The notes: generated by a model not told the origin, from the letters alone. DNA of 64,000 nucleotides from Porphyrobacter sp. LM 6 (GCF_001720465.1 NZ_CP017113.1:1488001-1552000); one strand, 5' to 3'; counted from the stretch's first letter, positions 18,562 to 27,450 are shown. Translations and numbers: made by a program.

Positions 18562-19263
18562 ATGCGCGGTGCGCTTCTCTTGCTGGCGTTAGCGGCCTGT
18601 CCGCTCGCTGCGCAGGAGGCGCCCCCGCTTCCCAAGCCACCGATCGTCAGGCCAGCGCCGATGCTGGCCGTGCCAAACCCGCGACCAGCCCGCGCCGAGC
18701 GGCTCGATAGCATCGACATCCCGCAAGCCGCGAAGGATGAAGGGCACAACGGCTCTGCCACGTACATCGCCGAGGTTGGGGCAGACGGGAAGCTGATCGC
18801 GCTGAGGCTCAAGGAAAGCAGCATGTCCCCCGCCATCGATGCCGCGGTAAAGGCCCAGGCGGAGAAGCTCTACTACTTCGCCGCCACCGACAAGGACGGG
18901 AACAAGATCGTAGGCACCGCCGAGGTGCGGGGGGCATATGCCCACTACGACCGGCGCAGCCCCGGCGGCGGGCTTGAAACCTATACCTGCGGCGATCTGG
19001 TGCGCGAGTGGGACTGGTTCACTGCCGCCAACGCCGGACGGCGGAAACTGTTCTGGCCGCATAATGCCTACACCTCGCTCGCCTCGATAGAAGCGATGCG
19101 GTCGGGGATTTCGCCCGATCGCAAATCGATGCTCAACAGTCGCCAGAAGCGCGAGAAAATGTGGGCGGACCTGATCAAGCGCTGCCGCAAGACGCCGGCC
19201 AAGCCGATGCTGGACGAGGTTGAAGAGCCGGATGCCTATCGCCGCCTCATGGAATCGTTCTGA
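18562..19263 (+). CDS. Exported protein with TonB C-terminal-like domain
   Basis: The 233-aa protein begins with a signal peptide (MRGALLLLALAACPLAAQEA, cleavage probably after AQ or near it), then a Pro-rich linker and a region at about 50-110 resembling a TonB C-terminal fold (SATYIAEVGADGKLIALRLK, SMSPAIDAAVKAQAEKL). The remainder is not recognised. The ATG at 18562 is preferred to a GTG just before it. It starts 4 bp after cobS, where cobT or a small linker gene is usually found. Confidence 0.7.
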   Translation: MRGALLLLALAACPLAAQEAPPLPKPPIVRPAPMLAVPNPRPARAERLDSIDIPQAAKDEGHNGSATYIAEVGADGKLIALRLKESSMSPAIDAAVKAQAEKLYYFAATDKDGNKIVGTAEVRGAYAHYDRRSPGGGLETYTCGDLVREWDWFTAANAGRRKLFWPHNAYTSLASIEAMRSGISPDRKSMLNSRQKREKMWADLIKRCRKTPAKPMLDEVEEPDAYRRLMESF

Positions 19264-19306
19264 CCGCTTGCCCGACACTGTCCTAGGCTGATAACACAGC
19301 AGCAAC

Positions 19307-21493
19307 ATGGCGTTGTTCGACCGATTCTGGAGAGGCTCGCGGTTTCGCGCCAAGCGCCGTGGGCGTGATCAACTGCCTGCGGGCTTCTACCCGCTTTACG
19401 AATCGATGCGTCCGATCGATCCGGACGAGGATGACGATCTGCCGCGCCGTCCGCGCGCGTCGAGCAAGCCGGACTTTGCGGCGTGGGATGCCAAGCTCGG
19501 TCTGGTGGACGAGGCGCTCCATGTCGAGCAGCGCCGCCGCCTCCGGTGGTGGCAGCGCGATTACTGGCGGGATCGTTCGCGGCTGTGGTGGACGGGGCGC
19601 GGGATCATGGCGGCGCTGGCGCTGTTCATTGTGCTGGTCGGCTGGCTGACAGTCACCGCGCCGCTGTCCAAAAGCCTTGAACCCATCGCCGCCGCGCAAG
19701 TCACGCTGCTCGCCAGCGACGGCACGCCGATTGCGCGCAGCGGCGCGATTGTCGAGGAGCCGGTCAAGGTTGCCGATCTGCCGCCGCACGTGGTGCAGGC
19801 CTTCCTCGCCATCGAGGACCGGCGGTTCTATTCGCATTGGGGGATCGACCCGCGCGGCATCGCCCGCGCAGCGTGGACGGGATATGGCGGCGGTTCGACC
19901 ATTACCCAGCAACTCGCCAAGTTCACTTTCCTCACCCCCGAGCAGAGCCTCAGCCGCAAGGCGCGCGAGGCGCTGATCGCGTTCTGGCTGGAAGCGTGGC
20001 TGACCAAGGACGAGATCCTCGAACGCTACCTTTCGAACGCCTATTTCGGCGACAACCAGTATGGCCTGCGCGCCGCGAGCCTGCACTACTTCTACCGCCA
20101 GCCCGAAAAGCTGCGGCCCGAACAGGCGGCGATGCTAGCAGGGTTGCTCCAGGCACCCTCGCGCTATGCGCCGACCAAGCATTACGACAAGGCCAAGGCG
20201 CGCATGGACCTTGTCATCAAGTCGATGGTCGATGTCGGTTACCTCACGTCGGCTGAGGCGCGCGCGCTGCCCGATCCGCGCATCGACGTGCGGACGCGCG
20301 ACGATAATCTGCCGACTGGCACCTACTTCGCCGACTGGGCGCTGCCGCTGGCGCGCGAGGGGATGGAGGCGAGTTATTCGCGGCAAGTGCTGAGGACCAC
20401 GCTTGATGCGCGGTTGCAGGCACTCGCCAACCGGGTGGTGGCTCGGGCCCCGCTCGGCGGCGCGCAGGTCGCGCTGGTGGCGATGCGCCGCAATGGCGAG
20501 GTCGTGGCGATGGTCGGCGGGCGCGATTACGGCAAATCGCCCTTCAACCGCGCCACGCAGGCGCGCCGCCAGCCGGGTTCGACCTTCAAGACCTTCGTCT
20601 ATCTCGCAGCGCTCGAAGCCGGGTGGGAACCCGACGATACCATTCCCAATACCGAGATCACGCAAGGCAGCTATCGCCCCAAAAATGCGCGCGGATCCTA
20701 TTCCGAGAAGATCACGCTGAAGGATGCCTTCGCGCAGTCGAGCAATGTCGCGGCCGTGCGGCTGTTGCAGGCCGTGGGGAGCGACAAGGTGATCCGTACC
20801 GCGCGCGAATTCGGCATCACCGCGCCGATGGCAGAAGGCGATCCGAGCCTCGCCCTCGGCACCTCGGCGATGACGCTGATGGAGCTGACCGCGGCCTATG
20901 CGGGGATCGCCGCCAACGAATATCCGGTCGAACCCCATGCCTTCCCGCGCGGGGAGCGGAGCTGGTGGGAATGGCTGACCACGCGTTCGGACAGCCTGTC
21001 GCGCGGCACGCACGAGGATCTGGAAGAGATGCTGCGCGCCGCGATCAACCGGGGCACGGGCCGCAACGCTGTGTTGCCGATCGCCAATTTCGGCAAGACC
21101 GGCACTACGCAGGATTACCGCGACGCGCTGTTCGTGGGCTATGCGGGCGATCTGGTGGTGGGCGTGTGGATCGGCAACGACGACAATTCGCCGCTTGGCG
21201 GTGTCACCGGTGGCAGCACGCCTGCGCGGATCTGGCGCGATTTCATGCGCGGTGCGCTCAAGATCGAAGCCGCGCCGCGCCCCAAGGCCGATGAAACCCC
21301 CGATCCCGAAGGCCCGATCCAGCAGCTCGATATCGAAGGCGGGGAGATCCCGCTCGGGCAGGACGGTGCGACGCTCAGCATTGACGGCAATGGCGTCACG
21401 CTGTCGCAGGACGGGGTGCCGGTCGAACTTCGGGTCGATCAGGGCGGGGTGGTGGTCAAGCCCGTGCCTTCGCCAAGTCCGACACCGCCTTAG
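19307..21493 (+). CDS. Class A penicillin-binding protein (PBP1A-like)
   Basis: The 728-aa bifunctional enzyme polymerises glycan strands and cross-links peptides in the periplasm. It has a cytoplasmic tail of about 100 residues, one membrane helix, and a GT51 domain with IEDRRFYSHWGIDPRG and GGSTITQQLAKF. The transpeptidase has the active-site Ser in RQPGSTFKTFVYL, SSN in FAQSSNVAAVRLL, and NFGKTGTTQD. The last 70 residues are acidic, with low complexity. The extended N-terminal tail is longer than in E. coli PBP1a. No lipoprotein activator is adjacent. Confidence 0.93.
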   Translation: MALFDRFWRGSRFRAKRRGRDQLPAGFYPLYESMRPIDPDEDDDLPRRPRASSKPDFAAWDAKLGLVDEALHVEQRRRLRWWQRDYWRDRSRLWWTGRGIMAALALFIVLVGWLTVTAPLSKSLEPIAAAQVTLLASDGTPIARSGAIVEEPVKVADLPPHVVQAFLAIEDRRFYSHWGIDPRGIARAAWTGYGGGSTITQQLAKFTFLTPEQSLSRKAREALIAFWLEAWLTKDEILERYLSNAYFGDNQYGLRAASLHYFYRQPEKLRPEQAAMLAGLLQAPSRYAPTKHYDKAKARMDLVIKSMVDVGYLTSAEARALPDPRIDVRTRDDNLPTGTYFADWALPLAREGMEASYSRQVLRTTLDARLQALANRVVARAPLGGAQVALVAMRRNGEVVAMVGGRDYGKSPFNRATQARRQPGSTFKTFVYLAALEAGWEPDDTIPNTEITQGSYRPKNARGSYSEKITLKDAFAQSSNVAAVRLLQAVGSDKVIRTAREFGITAPMAEGDPSLALGTSAMTLMELTAAYAGIAANEYPVEPHAFPRGERSWWEWLTTRSDSLSRGTHEDLEEMLRAAINRGTGRNAVLPIANFGKTGTTQDYRDALFVGYAGDLVVGVWIGNDDNSPLGGVTGGSTPARIWRDFMRGALKIEAAPRPKADETPDPEGPIQQLDIEGGEIPLGQDGATLSIDGNGVTLSQDGVPVELRVDQGGVVVKPVPSPSPTPP

Positions 21494-21504
21494 CGGTCGG
21501 AACG

Positions 21505-21900
21505 TCAAACCATCAGGATATTCATCACCGCCGTGGCGATCGGCCGGGTGCGGTCATCCTGCCATGCCTCGACCGTCACATTGGCATTGCGCCGCCCCAA
21601 CCGGGTGATGCGCCCCACGGCAAAGCTTGCCTGCGATTTGCCCGCCGCGAGATATTGCACGGTGATGTTGATCGGCTTGAGCAGCGGATCGCGCCCCGCC
21701 GCTGTCAGCGCGGAGCGGAGCGCGGCATAGCCTGCATTCTCGAGCAACCCGGCGGTCGCCCCGCCATGGAAATGCGCGGGACGACCTTCGACGTTGGGGC
21801 CGAAATCGACCGTCAGCACTGGCATGCCGCCTTCATCCTCGCCGCAGGCCACGATGCCGAGCGAGCGGGCATAGGCGGGCAGCTCAATTGCATCAGGCAT
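21505..21900 (-). CDS. PaaI-type hotdog thioesterase
   Basis: The 131-aa single hotdog protein shows AHFHGGATAGLLENAGYAA followed by PINITVQYLAAGKSQASF, the central helix and strand of PaaI-type acyl-CoA thioesterases. Such proteins act as tetramers and release CoA from phenylacetyl-type or other thioesters. The gene overlaps an upstream thioesterase gene by 8 bp, so two related hotdog proteins are made together and might form hetero-oligomers. Confidence 0.86.
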   Translation of the reverse strand: MPDAIELPAYARSLGIVACGEDEGGMPVLTVDFGPNVEGRPAHFHGGATAGLLENAGYAALRSALTAAGRDPLLKPINITVQYLAAGKSQASFAVGRITRLGRRNANVTVEAWQDDRTRPIATAVMNILMV

Positions 21901-22375
21901 CGCCGAGCGCTCCCTTCAGCGCGGGGTTCTCGGTGCGCGGATCTGCGCCAATGGTCATGAAGCAGCCGGCAACATGGGCCACGGGATCGTCAAGATCATC
22001 GTCATAGGCTACGCCCCGGACGAAGGCGGCGGAGCGGGTGATGCGGTAGCATTCGACCCTGCCTTTAACGCTCGCCCGCTCGCGCGCCGGGCGCTGGTAA
22101 TCGACGCGCAGATCAAGCGTCGCCACGGGCTCAAAGGTCCCGCGCGTTTGCCAGATCGCCATGCCGCTCGCCATGTCCATCAGGCTAATGATCGGGCCCG
22201 AAGCGAGCACGTGCTGGGTGGGATCGCCGATCAGATCCTCGCGCCACGGCAGTTCAAGCTCGACCCAGTTGTCGCCCTGATCGGTGAACCTCAGGCCAAG
22301 CCAGCCGGTATGGCCGTGGCGGAAGAACCAGCGCGAAGCCTCGCGCGCGTCGAACCGGGCAGGTGGTGTGTTCAT
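21893..22375 (-). CDS. PaaI-type hotdog thioesterase (second copy)
   Basis: The 160-aa protein is a second hotdog enzyme with GPIISLMDMASGMAIWQTRG (helix with the usual acidic residue) and VATLDLRVDYQRPARE. It is slightly longer than its downstream partner, which it overlaps by 8 bp. The start MNTPPARFD at 22375 is chosen. An ATG four codons upstream is possible. Paired PaaI-like genes are common in Sphingomonadales. The substrate is unknown. Confidence 0.86.
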   Translation of the reverse strand: MNTPPARFDAREASRWFFRHGHTGWLGLRFTDQGDNWVELELPWREDLIGDPTQHVLASGPIISLMDMASGMAIWQTRGTFEPVATLDLRVDYQRPARERASVKGRVECYRITRSAAFVRGVAYDDDLDDPVAHVAGCFMTIGADPRTENPALKGALGDA

Positions 22376-22504
22376 GCCGGGCTGCATAGGAGCGCAAGCG
22401 CGGCGGTTACAATCATTTAATTTCGCGGGAAGCGACGCGGCCCTCACCTTTGTCACAGCGTCCGGCAAGGGGCAGGGCGCTGTTTCATGAAGGGGAGCAA
22501 TCAC

Positions 22505-22663
22505 ATGAATTTTCCCACGATCGCACTCGATCAGATCCCCGGGCTGGAGGGCGCGCAGGCGCTCTTCGGCGCGGTGCTTCAGGCTGGTGGCACCAATGAC
22601 GACCGGATCGTCGAGATCATGATGTATCTCTACGAAATCATCCCGCCCGAGGCGCTGGTCTGA
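22505..22663 (+). CDS. 52-residue peptide, first gene of an unrecognised three-gene unit
   Basis: The frame starts ATG with GAAGGGG about 9 bases upstream and encodes 52 aa (MNFPTIALDQIPGLEGAQAL at the start, YEIIPPEALV at the end). It is acidic and mostly helix-forming, with no signal peptide, no Cys, and a Gly-Gly-Thr-Asn-Asp-Asp break in the middle. It is too short for ordinary ORF cut-offs, but its ribosome site and position 24 bp before two same-strand genes support it. I do not recognise a family. A modified-peptide precursor or a small subunit of the downstream proteins are both possible. Confidence 0.6.
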   Translation: MNFPTIALDQIPGLEGAQALFGAVLQAGGTNDDRIVEIMMYLYEIIPPEALV

Positions 22664-22687
22664 GGAGCACAAGGGGCAAGCTGCACC

Positions 22688-23629
22688 ATGCAGATCAACC
22701 CCGAATTGGTGCGGTTGCGGAGCGAGCCTGCTCCGCAACCTGCCACCGATGCCGCACTGGCGCGCTGGCGGGCCTCGCCTGACGTCGTTGCAGTTAGCGC
22801 GGCTTTGGCTCAGTGGCAGACCGGCGTGCCGCTTGCCGCCTTGCCTGCGCTGGCCCGGCTGGTGTCGGACTTGTCTGCAGCCTCGTGTTTTGCGGAAGCC
22901 TTCATCGCTCCGCTGCTGGGCGCGCTTACAGATGAGCCGTTGGCGCAATTGCCCCTCGGCTTCTCGGCAGCGCCGGGCATGGCGCGGCTGCGGCTGCTGG
23001 GCCACGCCCGCGCAGGCCTGTCGCTGACAGTCCTTGCGCCGCGGCCGCGCAGCGTTCCGCCCGCCGCGTTGTTCGAGGATGGCGAGGCACACGAAATCGC
23101 GATCGCTGGCGCGGGGCAGGTGCTGGTCCACCACCTCTCGGCGAACGGGCTGGAAAGTCATGAAATCGCCTGCGTGCCGGGCACCAAGCTGGCGCGGCTC
23201 GGTACGCGGGATGCACGCCAGATCATCGCGATCACCCGTCCGCTGGTGCTGTTGCAGCTGACCTGCGAGGCAGCGCGTCCGGAACCCTCGCGCGAGATTG
23301 CGCTGGCTGACTTGCGGCTGCTCAAGACAATCAGCGGCTGCAAACGCACCAGCCAGCAGATGATGGCACTGGGCGTGCTCGGCGCGCTCGGCCACCGTTC
23401 TGCGTTGGCAACGATGACGGGGCTGGCTGAAGACCCTCAAGCGACGCGCGATCTGCGCTGGGAGGCGCTGCGCCAGACGCTGGCGCTCGATGCGTCAGAG
23501 GGCCTCGCGCTGCTCACGCGGTTGGCCGAGCGGGCCGATGATGCAATCGGCGCTCCGGCAGCCGCCTTGCGCCGCGATCTGCTTGCCACGCGTCCCGATC
23601 TGGCCGCCCTGCTACCGGAGACCGCGTGA
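22688..23629 (+). CDS. Hypothetical protein with HEAT-like C-terminal helices
   Basis: I do not recognise this 313-aa protein. The C-terminal third (about 215-300: SQQMMALGVLGALGHRSALA, DLRWEALRQTLALDASEGLA) has the paired-helix look of HEAT repeats, which bind proteins or peptides. The middle (about 100-200) is rich in short beta-type stretches with two His in VHHLSANG and one Cys at about 159. No signal peptide or membrane helix is visible. It lies 24 bp after the small peptide and touches the cupin-like gene with a TGATG junction, so the three are one unit. Confidence 0.75.
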   Translation: MQINPELVRLRSEPAPQPATDAALARWRASPDVVAVSAALAQWQTGVPLAALPALARLVSDLSAASCFAEAFIAPLLGALTDEPLAQLPLGFSAAPGMARLRLLGHARAGLSLTVLAPRPRSVPPAALFEDGEAHEIAIAGAGQVLVHHLSANGLESHEIACVPGTKLARLGTRDARQIIAITRPLVLLQLTCEAARPEPSREIALADLRLLKTISGCKRTSQQMMALGVLGALGHRSALATMTGLAEDPQATRDLRWEALRQTLALDASEGLALLTRLAERADDAIGAPAAALRRDLLATRPDLAALLPETA

Positions 23630-24540
23630 TGCCGCTGGTGATCGATAACCGCTCCGACGAAACCTGCTCGCTGCCCGAATGCATCGAGGCGCTGGGCGAA
23701 ATCGGGTTCGATGCCGATGATCCGGCCAGCACGGCGGCGGCGGCGCTGTGGCTGCGGCGCTTGGCGAACAACCGTACGTTCCTCGGCGACCTGCTGATCG
23801 ACCGGTTGGCGGGGCGGGCAGGGGACGAGATGGCTTCGGGCTACGGCCCGCAGGCGATCATCCTCGGCCGTCCGAAGGACAACCGCGCCAACGCTGCCTT
23901 CCTGCGCGCGGCGATCTGGCCGTCCCCGCGCGATCACGTGTTCCAGACCAGCGGCGCGGCAAGCTTCGTCTATGACGCGCCGCACGACCACAATTTCGAC
24001 TTTCTGACCGTGGGATATTGCGGGCCGGGCTATGCCAGCGACTACTACGAATATGACTACGCGGGCGTCGCCGGATATCCGGGCGAGGATGCGCGGCTGC
24101 AGTTTGTCGAGCGCAGCACCCTCTCGCCAGGCAAGCTGATGCTCTATCGCCGCCATGTCGATGTGCACAGCCAGCTCCCGCCCGAAAGCCTTTCGGTCTC
24201 GGTGAATGTCATGCGGCTCGATCCGGCGCAGGCGTGGTTCGATCAATACGGCTTCGATCTGGAGCGCGGCACCGTGGCGCGGCTGCTCAATCCCAACGTC
24301 AGCGAAGTCTTCCTGCGCGTGGCGGTGGCGAGCGGGGCACCCAATGCGCTCGACTATGCCGAGCAAGTCGGCGCGCGGCACCCCAGTGACCGGATGCGGC
24401 TGGCGAGCTTTGCGGCGCGGGCGGATTTGCCGGACGATCCGGCAGCAGCGGACGCGCTTTGGCGGGCAGGCGAGCTATCGGGCAGCCGGATGGTGGCAGG
24501 CGTTGCGCGCGCGCGGCGGGCAGCTCTGGCGCAGACCTAG
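23629..24540 (+). CDS. Hypothetical protein with cupin-like metal site
   Basis: I do not recognise this 303-aa protein. Its middle has APHDHNFDFLTVGY (H119, H121, D124) and, about 55 residues on, SPGKLMLYRRHVDVHSQLPP (H176, H180) then SVSVNVM. This spacing of a first His-x-His and a later Pro-Gly plus His resembles the two metal motifs of cupins or 2-oxoglutarate oxygenases. The rest looks helical, with a C-terminal segment resembling short repeats. ATG at 23629 (TGATG) is chosen, and a GTG one codon earlier is also possible. Its stop overlaps the convergent ruvX stop. Confidence 0.75.
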   Translation: MPLVIDNRSDETCSLPECIEALGEIGFDADDPASTAAAALWLRRLANNRTFLGDLLIDRLAGRAGDEMASGYGPQAIILGRPKDNRANAAFLRAAIWPSPRDHVFQTSGAASFVYDAPHDHNFDFLTVGYCGPGYASDYYEYDYAGVAGYPGEDARLQFVERSTLSPGKLMLYRRHVDVHSQLPPESLSVSVNVMRLDPAQAWFDQYGFDLERGTVARLLNPNVSEVFLRVAVASGAPNALDYAEQVGARHPSDRMRLASFAARADLPDDPAAADALWRAGELSGSRMVAGVARARRAALAQT

Positions 24541-25010
24541 AGAACGCCCCCCGCCAGCCGGTCGATCGCACCTTGCAGGATCACCGCAGCGGCATGGCTG
24601 TCGATCGCGGCGGCGCGTTTGGCGCGGCTCATGTCCTGTCCGATCATCGCGGCCTCTGCCGCCTGGGTCGACCAGCGTTCGTCCCACAGCAGGACCGGGA
24701 GCCCGAAGGCTTCGGCGCAGTTGCGGGCATAGGCGCGGGATGCTTGCGCGCGCGGGCCTTCCGAGCCGTCCATATTGCGCGGCAGGCCGAGCACGATGCC
24801 GCGCACGCTGCGGGTCTTGATCAACTCCGCCAGCGTCTCCCGGTCGCGGCCCCACTTGCCGCGCTGGATGGTGGTGCCGTTGGTGGCAAACCGCCAGCCG
24901 GCATCGCAAGTCGCCGTGCCGATGGTCTTGGTGCCGAGATCGAGGCCGAGCAGTACCCCGCCGCTTTCACCCACGGCCCCGGCAAAGGCGCGGGCATCCT
25001 CGAAAATCAC
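24537..25010 (-). CDS. ruvX: RuvX/YqgF pre-16S rRNA nuclease (Holliday-junction resolvase-like)
   Basis: The 157-aa RNase H-fold protein shows the acidic active-site residues in LLGLDLGTKTIG, LLWDERWST and AAIDSHAAAVIL, and the loop GLPRNMDGSEG. YqgF/RuvX is needed for 5' end maturation of 16S rRNA in E. coli and has also been proposed as a resolvase. It overlaps the DUF3089 gene by 4 bp and is the last gene of the long minus-strand chain from pyrE. Confidence 0.93.
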   Translation of the reverse strand: MIFEDARAFAGAVGESGGVLLGLDLGTKTIGTATCDAGWRFATNGTTIQRGKWGRDRETLAELIKTRSVRGIVLGLPRNMDGSEGPRAQASRAYARNCAEAFGLPVLLWDERWSTQAAEAAMIGQDMSRAKRAAAIDSHAAAVILQGAIDRLAGGVL

Positions 25011-26152
25011 TCGGGCTTCCCCCAGGCTGCGGTGCGGCGGATCACATCAGCGCGGGTGTTGGCCCAGAACAGCGGGTAATCATAGACGTGGTAATTGTTG
25101 CCCGGCAGCACATAGCTGCCCATTTCGGGCGACGGGCCGATCAGCAGCAGCCCGCGCTTGTCGCAGCGCGCCGGGACCAGGCCGGGCACAAGCTCGCCCT
25201 CCATGCCGTCCTCGGGCACCAGCGTGCCGAGATTCGCGCTGGCAGGGGCGTTGCCGCCATAGCCCCCGGTGAGCGGATTGCTGCACAGGATCGGGCCGTT
25301 GCCCGCGGGCTTCCCGTCAAGCGCGGTCGATGCAGCGAAATAGCCGAGCACGCTGGCCGGATCGGCCGGTTCGGCAAAGCTCGACCAGCTCAGCACGCAG
25401 CCGGTCTGCTCCGGCCCGGCGCAGGCGGGAAAGCCCATCGCCGGCAGATCATGTTCGAGGCTGACCGGCCATCCGATCACATAGGCAGCGACCAGCCGCT
25501 TCGCAGCCTCCGATCCGCGTACCTGTTCGGCGAGCAGGCGCTTGAGATGCAGTGCGCCCTGCGAATGGCCTGCGAGCACGATCGGCGTCTTGGGATCGAC
25601 GCTCGAAAGGAAGAAGCGCCATGATTCGAGCACATCGGCATATGCGGCATCGATCGCCTGCGTCGCCTGCGGAGCATCGGTCAGAAACGCGCCCATCGTC
25701 GCCTGGCGATAGCGCGGCGCCCAGATTTCGCTGGCCGGGTTGAATAGGCTCGCCATGCCGCGCAGGTAGGTGCGGGCGATGCGTTCCGCTTCGGGATCGC
25801 CGCCGTTTTCGAGCGGGGCGTTCCAGCTGGTGCGGTTGAAGTAGCTGGTCGGGTGGAGGAAGAATACGGCAAAGCGCGGTGCGGGCGGATCGGCCGGGGT
25901 GGGCAGCAGGCCGCGATCATTCGCATAGGCCGGCTGCCAGCGCGTCGGGTCCTTCACCCCGATGCCGGGACGCGAATACCACAGTTTGGTATCCTCGTAG
26001 GCGTTGGCTTCTAGCGGCTTGACCGGCTTGAACGGTCCTGTCGGCACCAGCGCGATTTCGGCCAGATCGTCCTGGAACAGCTCGTAGACGATCCGCCCGC
26101 TGATCACGAGCACGATGCAGAAGGCAACAAAATAGAGGAACTTGCGGGCCAT
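25007..26152 (-). CDS. DUF3089 alpha/beta hydrolase-like protein
   Basis: The 381-aa protein has an N-terminal membrane anchor or signal (KFLYFVAFCIVLVISGRIVY) and then a hydrolase fold with the nucleophile elbow VLAGHSQGALHL (Ser in GHSQG). VFFLHPTSYFNRTSWNAPL and PGNNYHVYDYPLFW with the likely catalytic His are typical of DUF3089. It probably acts in the periplasm or at the membrane as an esterase or lipase, substrate unknown. The start MARKFLYF at 26152 is chosen because it begins at the hydrophobic segment. It sits between lepB and ruvX. Confidence 0.85.
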   Translation of the reverse strand: MARKFLYFVAFCIVLVISGRIVYELFQDDLAEIALVPTGPFKPVKPLEANAYEDTKLWYSRPGIGVKDPTRWQPAYANDRGLLPTPADPPAPRFAVFFLHPTSYFNRTSWNAPLENGGDPEAERIARTYLRGMASLFNPASEIWAPRYRQATMGAFLTDAPQATQAIDAAYADVLESWRFFLSSVDPKTPIVLAGHSQGALHLKRLLAEQVRGSEAAKRLVAAYVIGWPVSLEHDLPAMGFPACAGPEQTGCVLSWSSFAEPADPASVLGYFAASTALDGKPAGNGPILCSNPLTGGYGGNAPASANLGTLVPEDGMEGELVPGLVPARCDKRGLLLIGPSPEMGSYVLPGNNYHVYDYPLFWANTRADVIRRTAAWGKPE

Positions 26153-26171
26153 TGCTGCGCGCCTTTTCAGC

Positions 26172-27035
26172 TCACTTGGTCGCGGCACCCTCGGCCAATG
26201 CCGGACGCAAGGTGGTCCAGGCCCGATCGCCGCGCAGGCTCGAGAACCACGTCGCCGGGTTCCAGGTGGTCGACCCGTCGAGGCTGAAGGTCAGAAACTC
26301 CGCACGTCCGCCAATATTGGCCAGCGGCACCGGCCCGCCCAGACCGCTTTCCTCCGCTGCTGCACGGCTGTCCGCGCTTTCGTCGCGGTTGTCGCCCATC
26401 ACGAAGACGGCATCCTGAGGCACGGTCTTGGGCCCGTAATTGTCGAGCCGCTGGTCGGTGTAGTCGATCGTCAGATAGGTCGCGCCGTTGGGCAGGGTTT
26501 CGCGCCAGGTGGGCGGGGCGAAGTATTCCTTCCCGTCGGGGCCGAACTCGCGATAGGCATCGAAGGCGGACAGGCAGGGCACGCCGCGGCACATCAGCTC
26601 GGGCTCGAAGGGCAGGTGCACAGGCGGCACCACCTCGCGCTTGATCGGCTTGCCGTTGAGGATGATCTGGCCGCCGCGCACTTCAATCGTGTCGCCCGGC
26701 AGGGCGACCACGCGCTTGATATAATCCTCGTCGCGGGTCGGGTGCACGGGAATCACGATATCGCCATATTCCGGCGTGGAGCCCCACACCCGCCAGCTGC
26801 TGCGCGGCAGCAGGTGGAAGCTCGCCGAAGCCCAAGACCAGCCATAGGGATACTTGCTCACCACCAGCCGGTCGCCCACCCACAGGGTCGGCATCATCGA
26901 GGTCGAGGGGATGTAGAACGGCTTGGCCACGAGGCTGTGGAAGGCGAGCACCGCCAGCAGCATGATCGCAAGCCCGCGGATTTCCGCCAGCCAGTTGACC
27001 TTTTCGGGAGCGTGCGTGGTGTGGGTGGTTTCCAT
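26172..27035 (-). CDS. lepB: Signal peptidase I
   Basis: The 287-aa membrane protease removes signal peptides from exported proteins. It has one N-terminal membrane helix, the catalytic Ser in IPSTSMMPTLWVGD, the catalytic Lys in YIKRVVALPGD, and MGDNRDESADSR near the C-terminus. The ATG at 27035 (METTHTTH) is used. A TTG 11 codons upstream overlaps acpS. Length is within the usual range, with an insert containing two Cys (CRGVPC) before the MGDNRDES box. Confidence 0.94.
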   Translation of the reverse strand: METTHTTHAPEKVNWLAEIRGLAIMLLAVLAFHSLVAKPFYIPSTSMMPTLWVGDRLVVSKYPYGWSWASASFHLLPRSSWRVWGSTPEYGDIVIPVHPTRDEDYIKRVVALPGDTIEVRGGQIILNGKPIKREVVPPVHLPFEPELMCRGVPCLSAFDAYREFGPDGKEYFAPPTWRETLPNGATYLTIDYTDQRLDNYGPKTVPQDAVFVMGDNRDESADSRAAAEESGLGGPVPLANIGGRAEFLTFSLDGSTTWNPATWFSSLRGDRAWTTLRPALAEGAATK

Positions 27036-27048
27036 GATACCGGGCCGA

Positions 27049-27450
27049 TCAGAGAGGGATGGCTTCAATGATCACAAAGGCCTGCGCCCAAGGGTGATCA
27101 TCGGTGAGAGAGAGGTGGATGCGCGCCTCATGGCCTTTTGGCGTGATTTCTTCAAGCCGCTTTGCCGCCCCGCCCGTGAGCGCGAGGGTCGGCGCGCCCG
27201 ATGGGGCGTTGACCACGCCGATGTCCTTCATGAACACGCCGCGCCTGAAGCCGGTGCCGACCGCCTTGGAAAAGGCCTCCTTGGCGGCGAAGCGTTTCGC
27301 GTAGGTTCCGGCGATGGTGTAGGGCCGGCGGCGCGCCTTGGCGATTTCGACATCGGTGAACACGCGGTTCTCGAACCGCTCGCCATAGCGGGCCAGCGAA
27401 TTGCCGATCCGCTCGATGCTGCACAGGTCTGATCCGAAGCCGATGATCAT
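27049..27450 (-). CDS. acpS: Holo-[acyl-carrier-protein] synthase
   Basis: The 133-aa enzyme attaches phosphopantetheine from CoA to acyl carrier protein. It has the magnesium-binding Asp in [12 protein letters not shown], the Glu in [15 protein letters not shown], and [16 protein letters not shown] at the end. The ATG at 27450 overlaps the preceding stop by 4 bp, which fixes the start over two upstream in-frame ATGs. acpS next to pdxJ and lepB is a common order. Confidence 0.95.
   Translation of the reverse strand: MIIGFGSDLCSIERIGNSLARYGERFENRVFTDVEIAKARRRPYTIAGTYAKRFAAKEAFSKAVGTGFRRGVFMKDIGVVNAPSGAPTLALTGGAAKRLEEITPKGHEARIHLSLTDDHPWAQAFVIIEAIPL

Noticed and set aside
16872..18836. Minus-strand open frame running through cobS
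   Set aside because: CobS on the plus strand has Walker motifs and full family length. The antisense frame encodes no domain and ends in the frame-shifted shadow of the DUF2236 gene.
22505..22663. The peptide as a PqqA-type precursor of PQQ
   Set aside because: The Glu-x3-Tyr spacing is the only similarity. No pqqB-E genes or radical SAM protein lie nearby.
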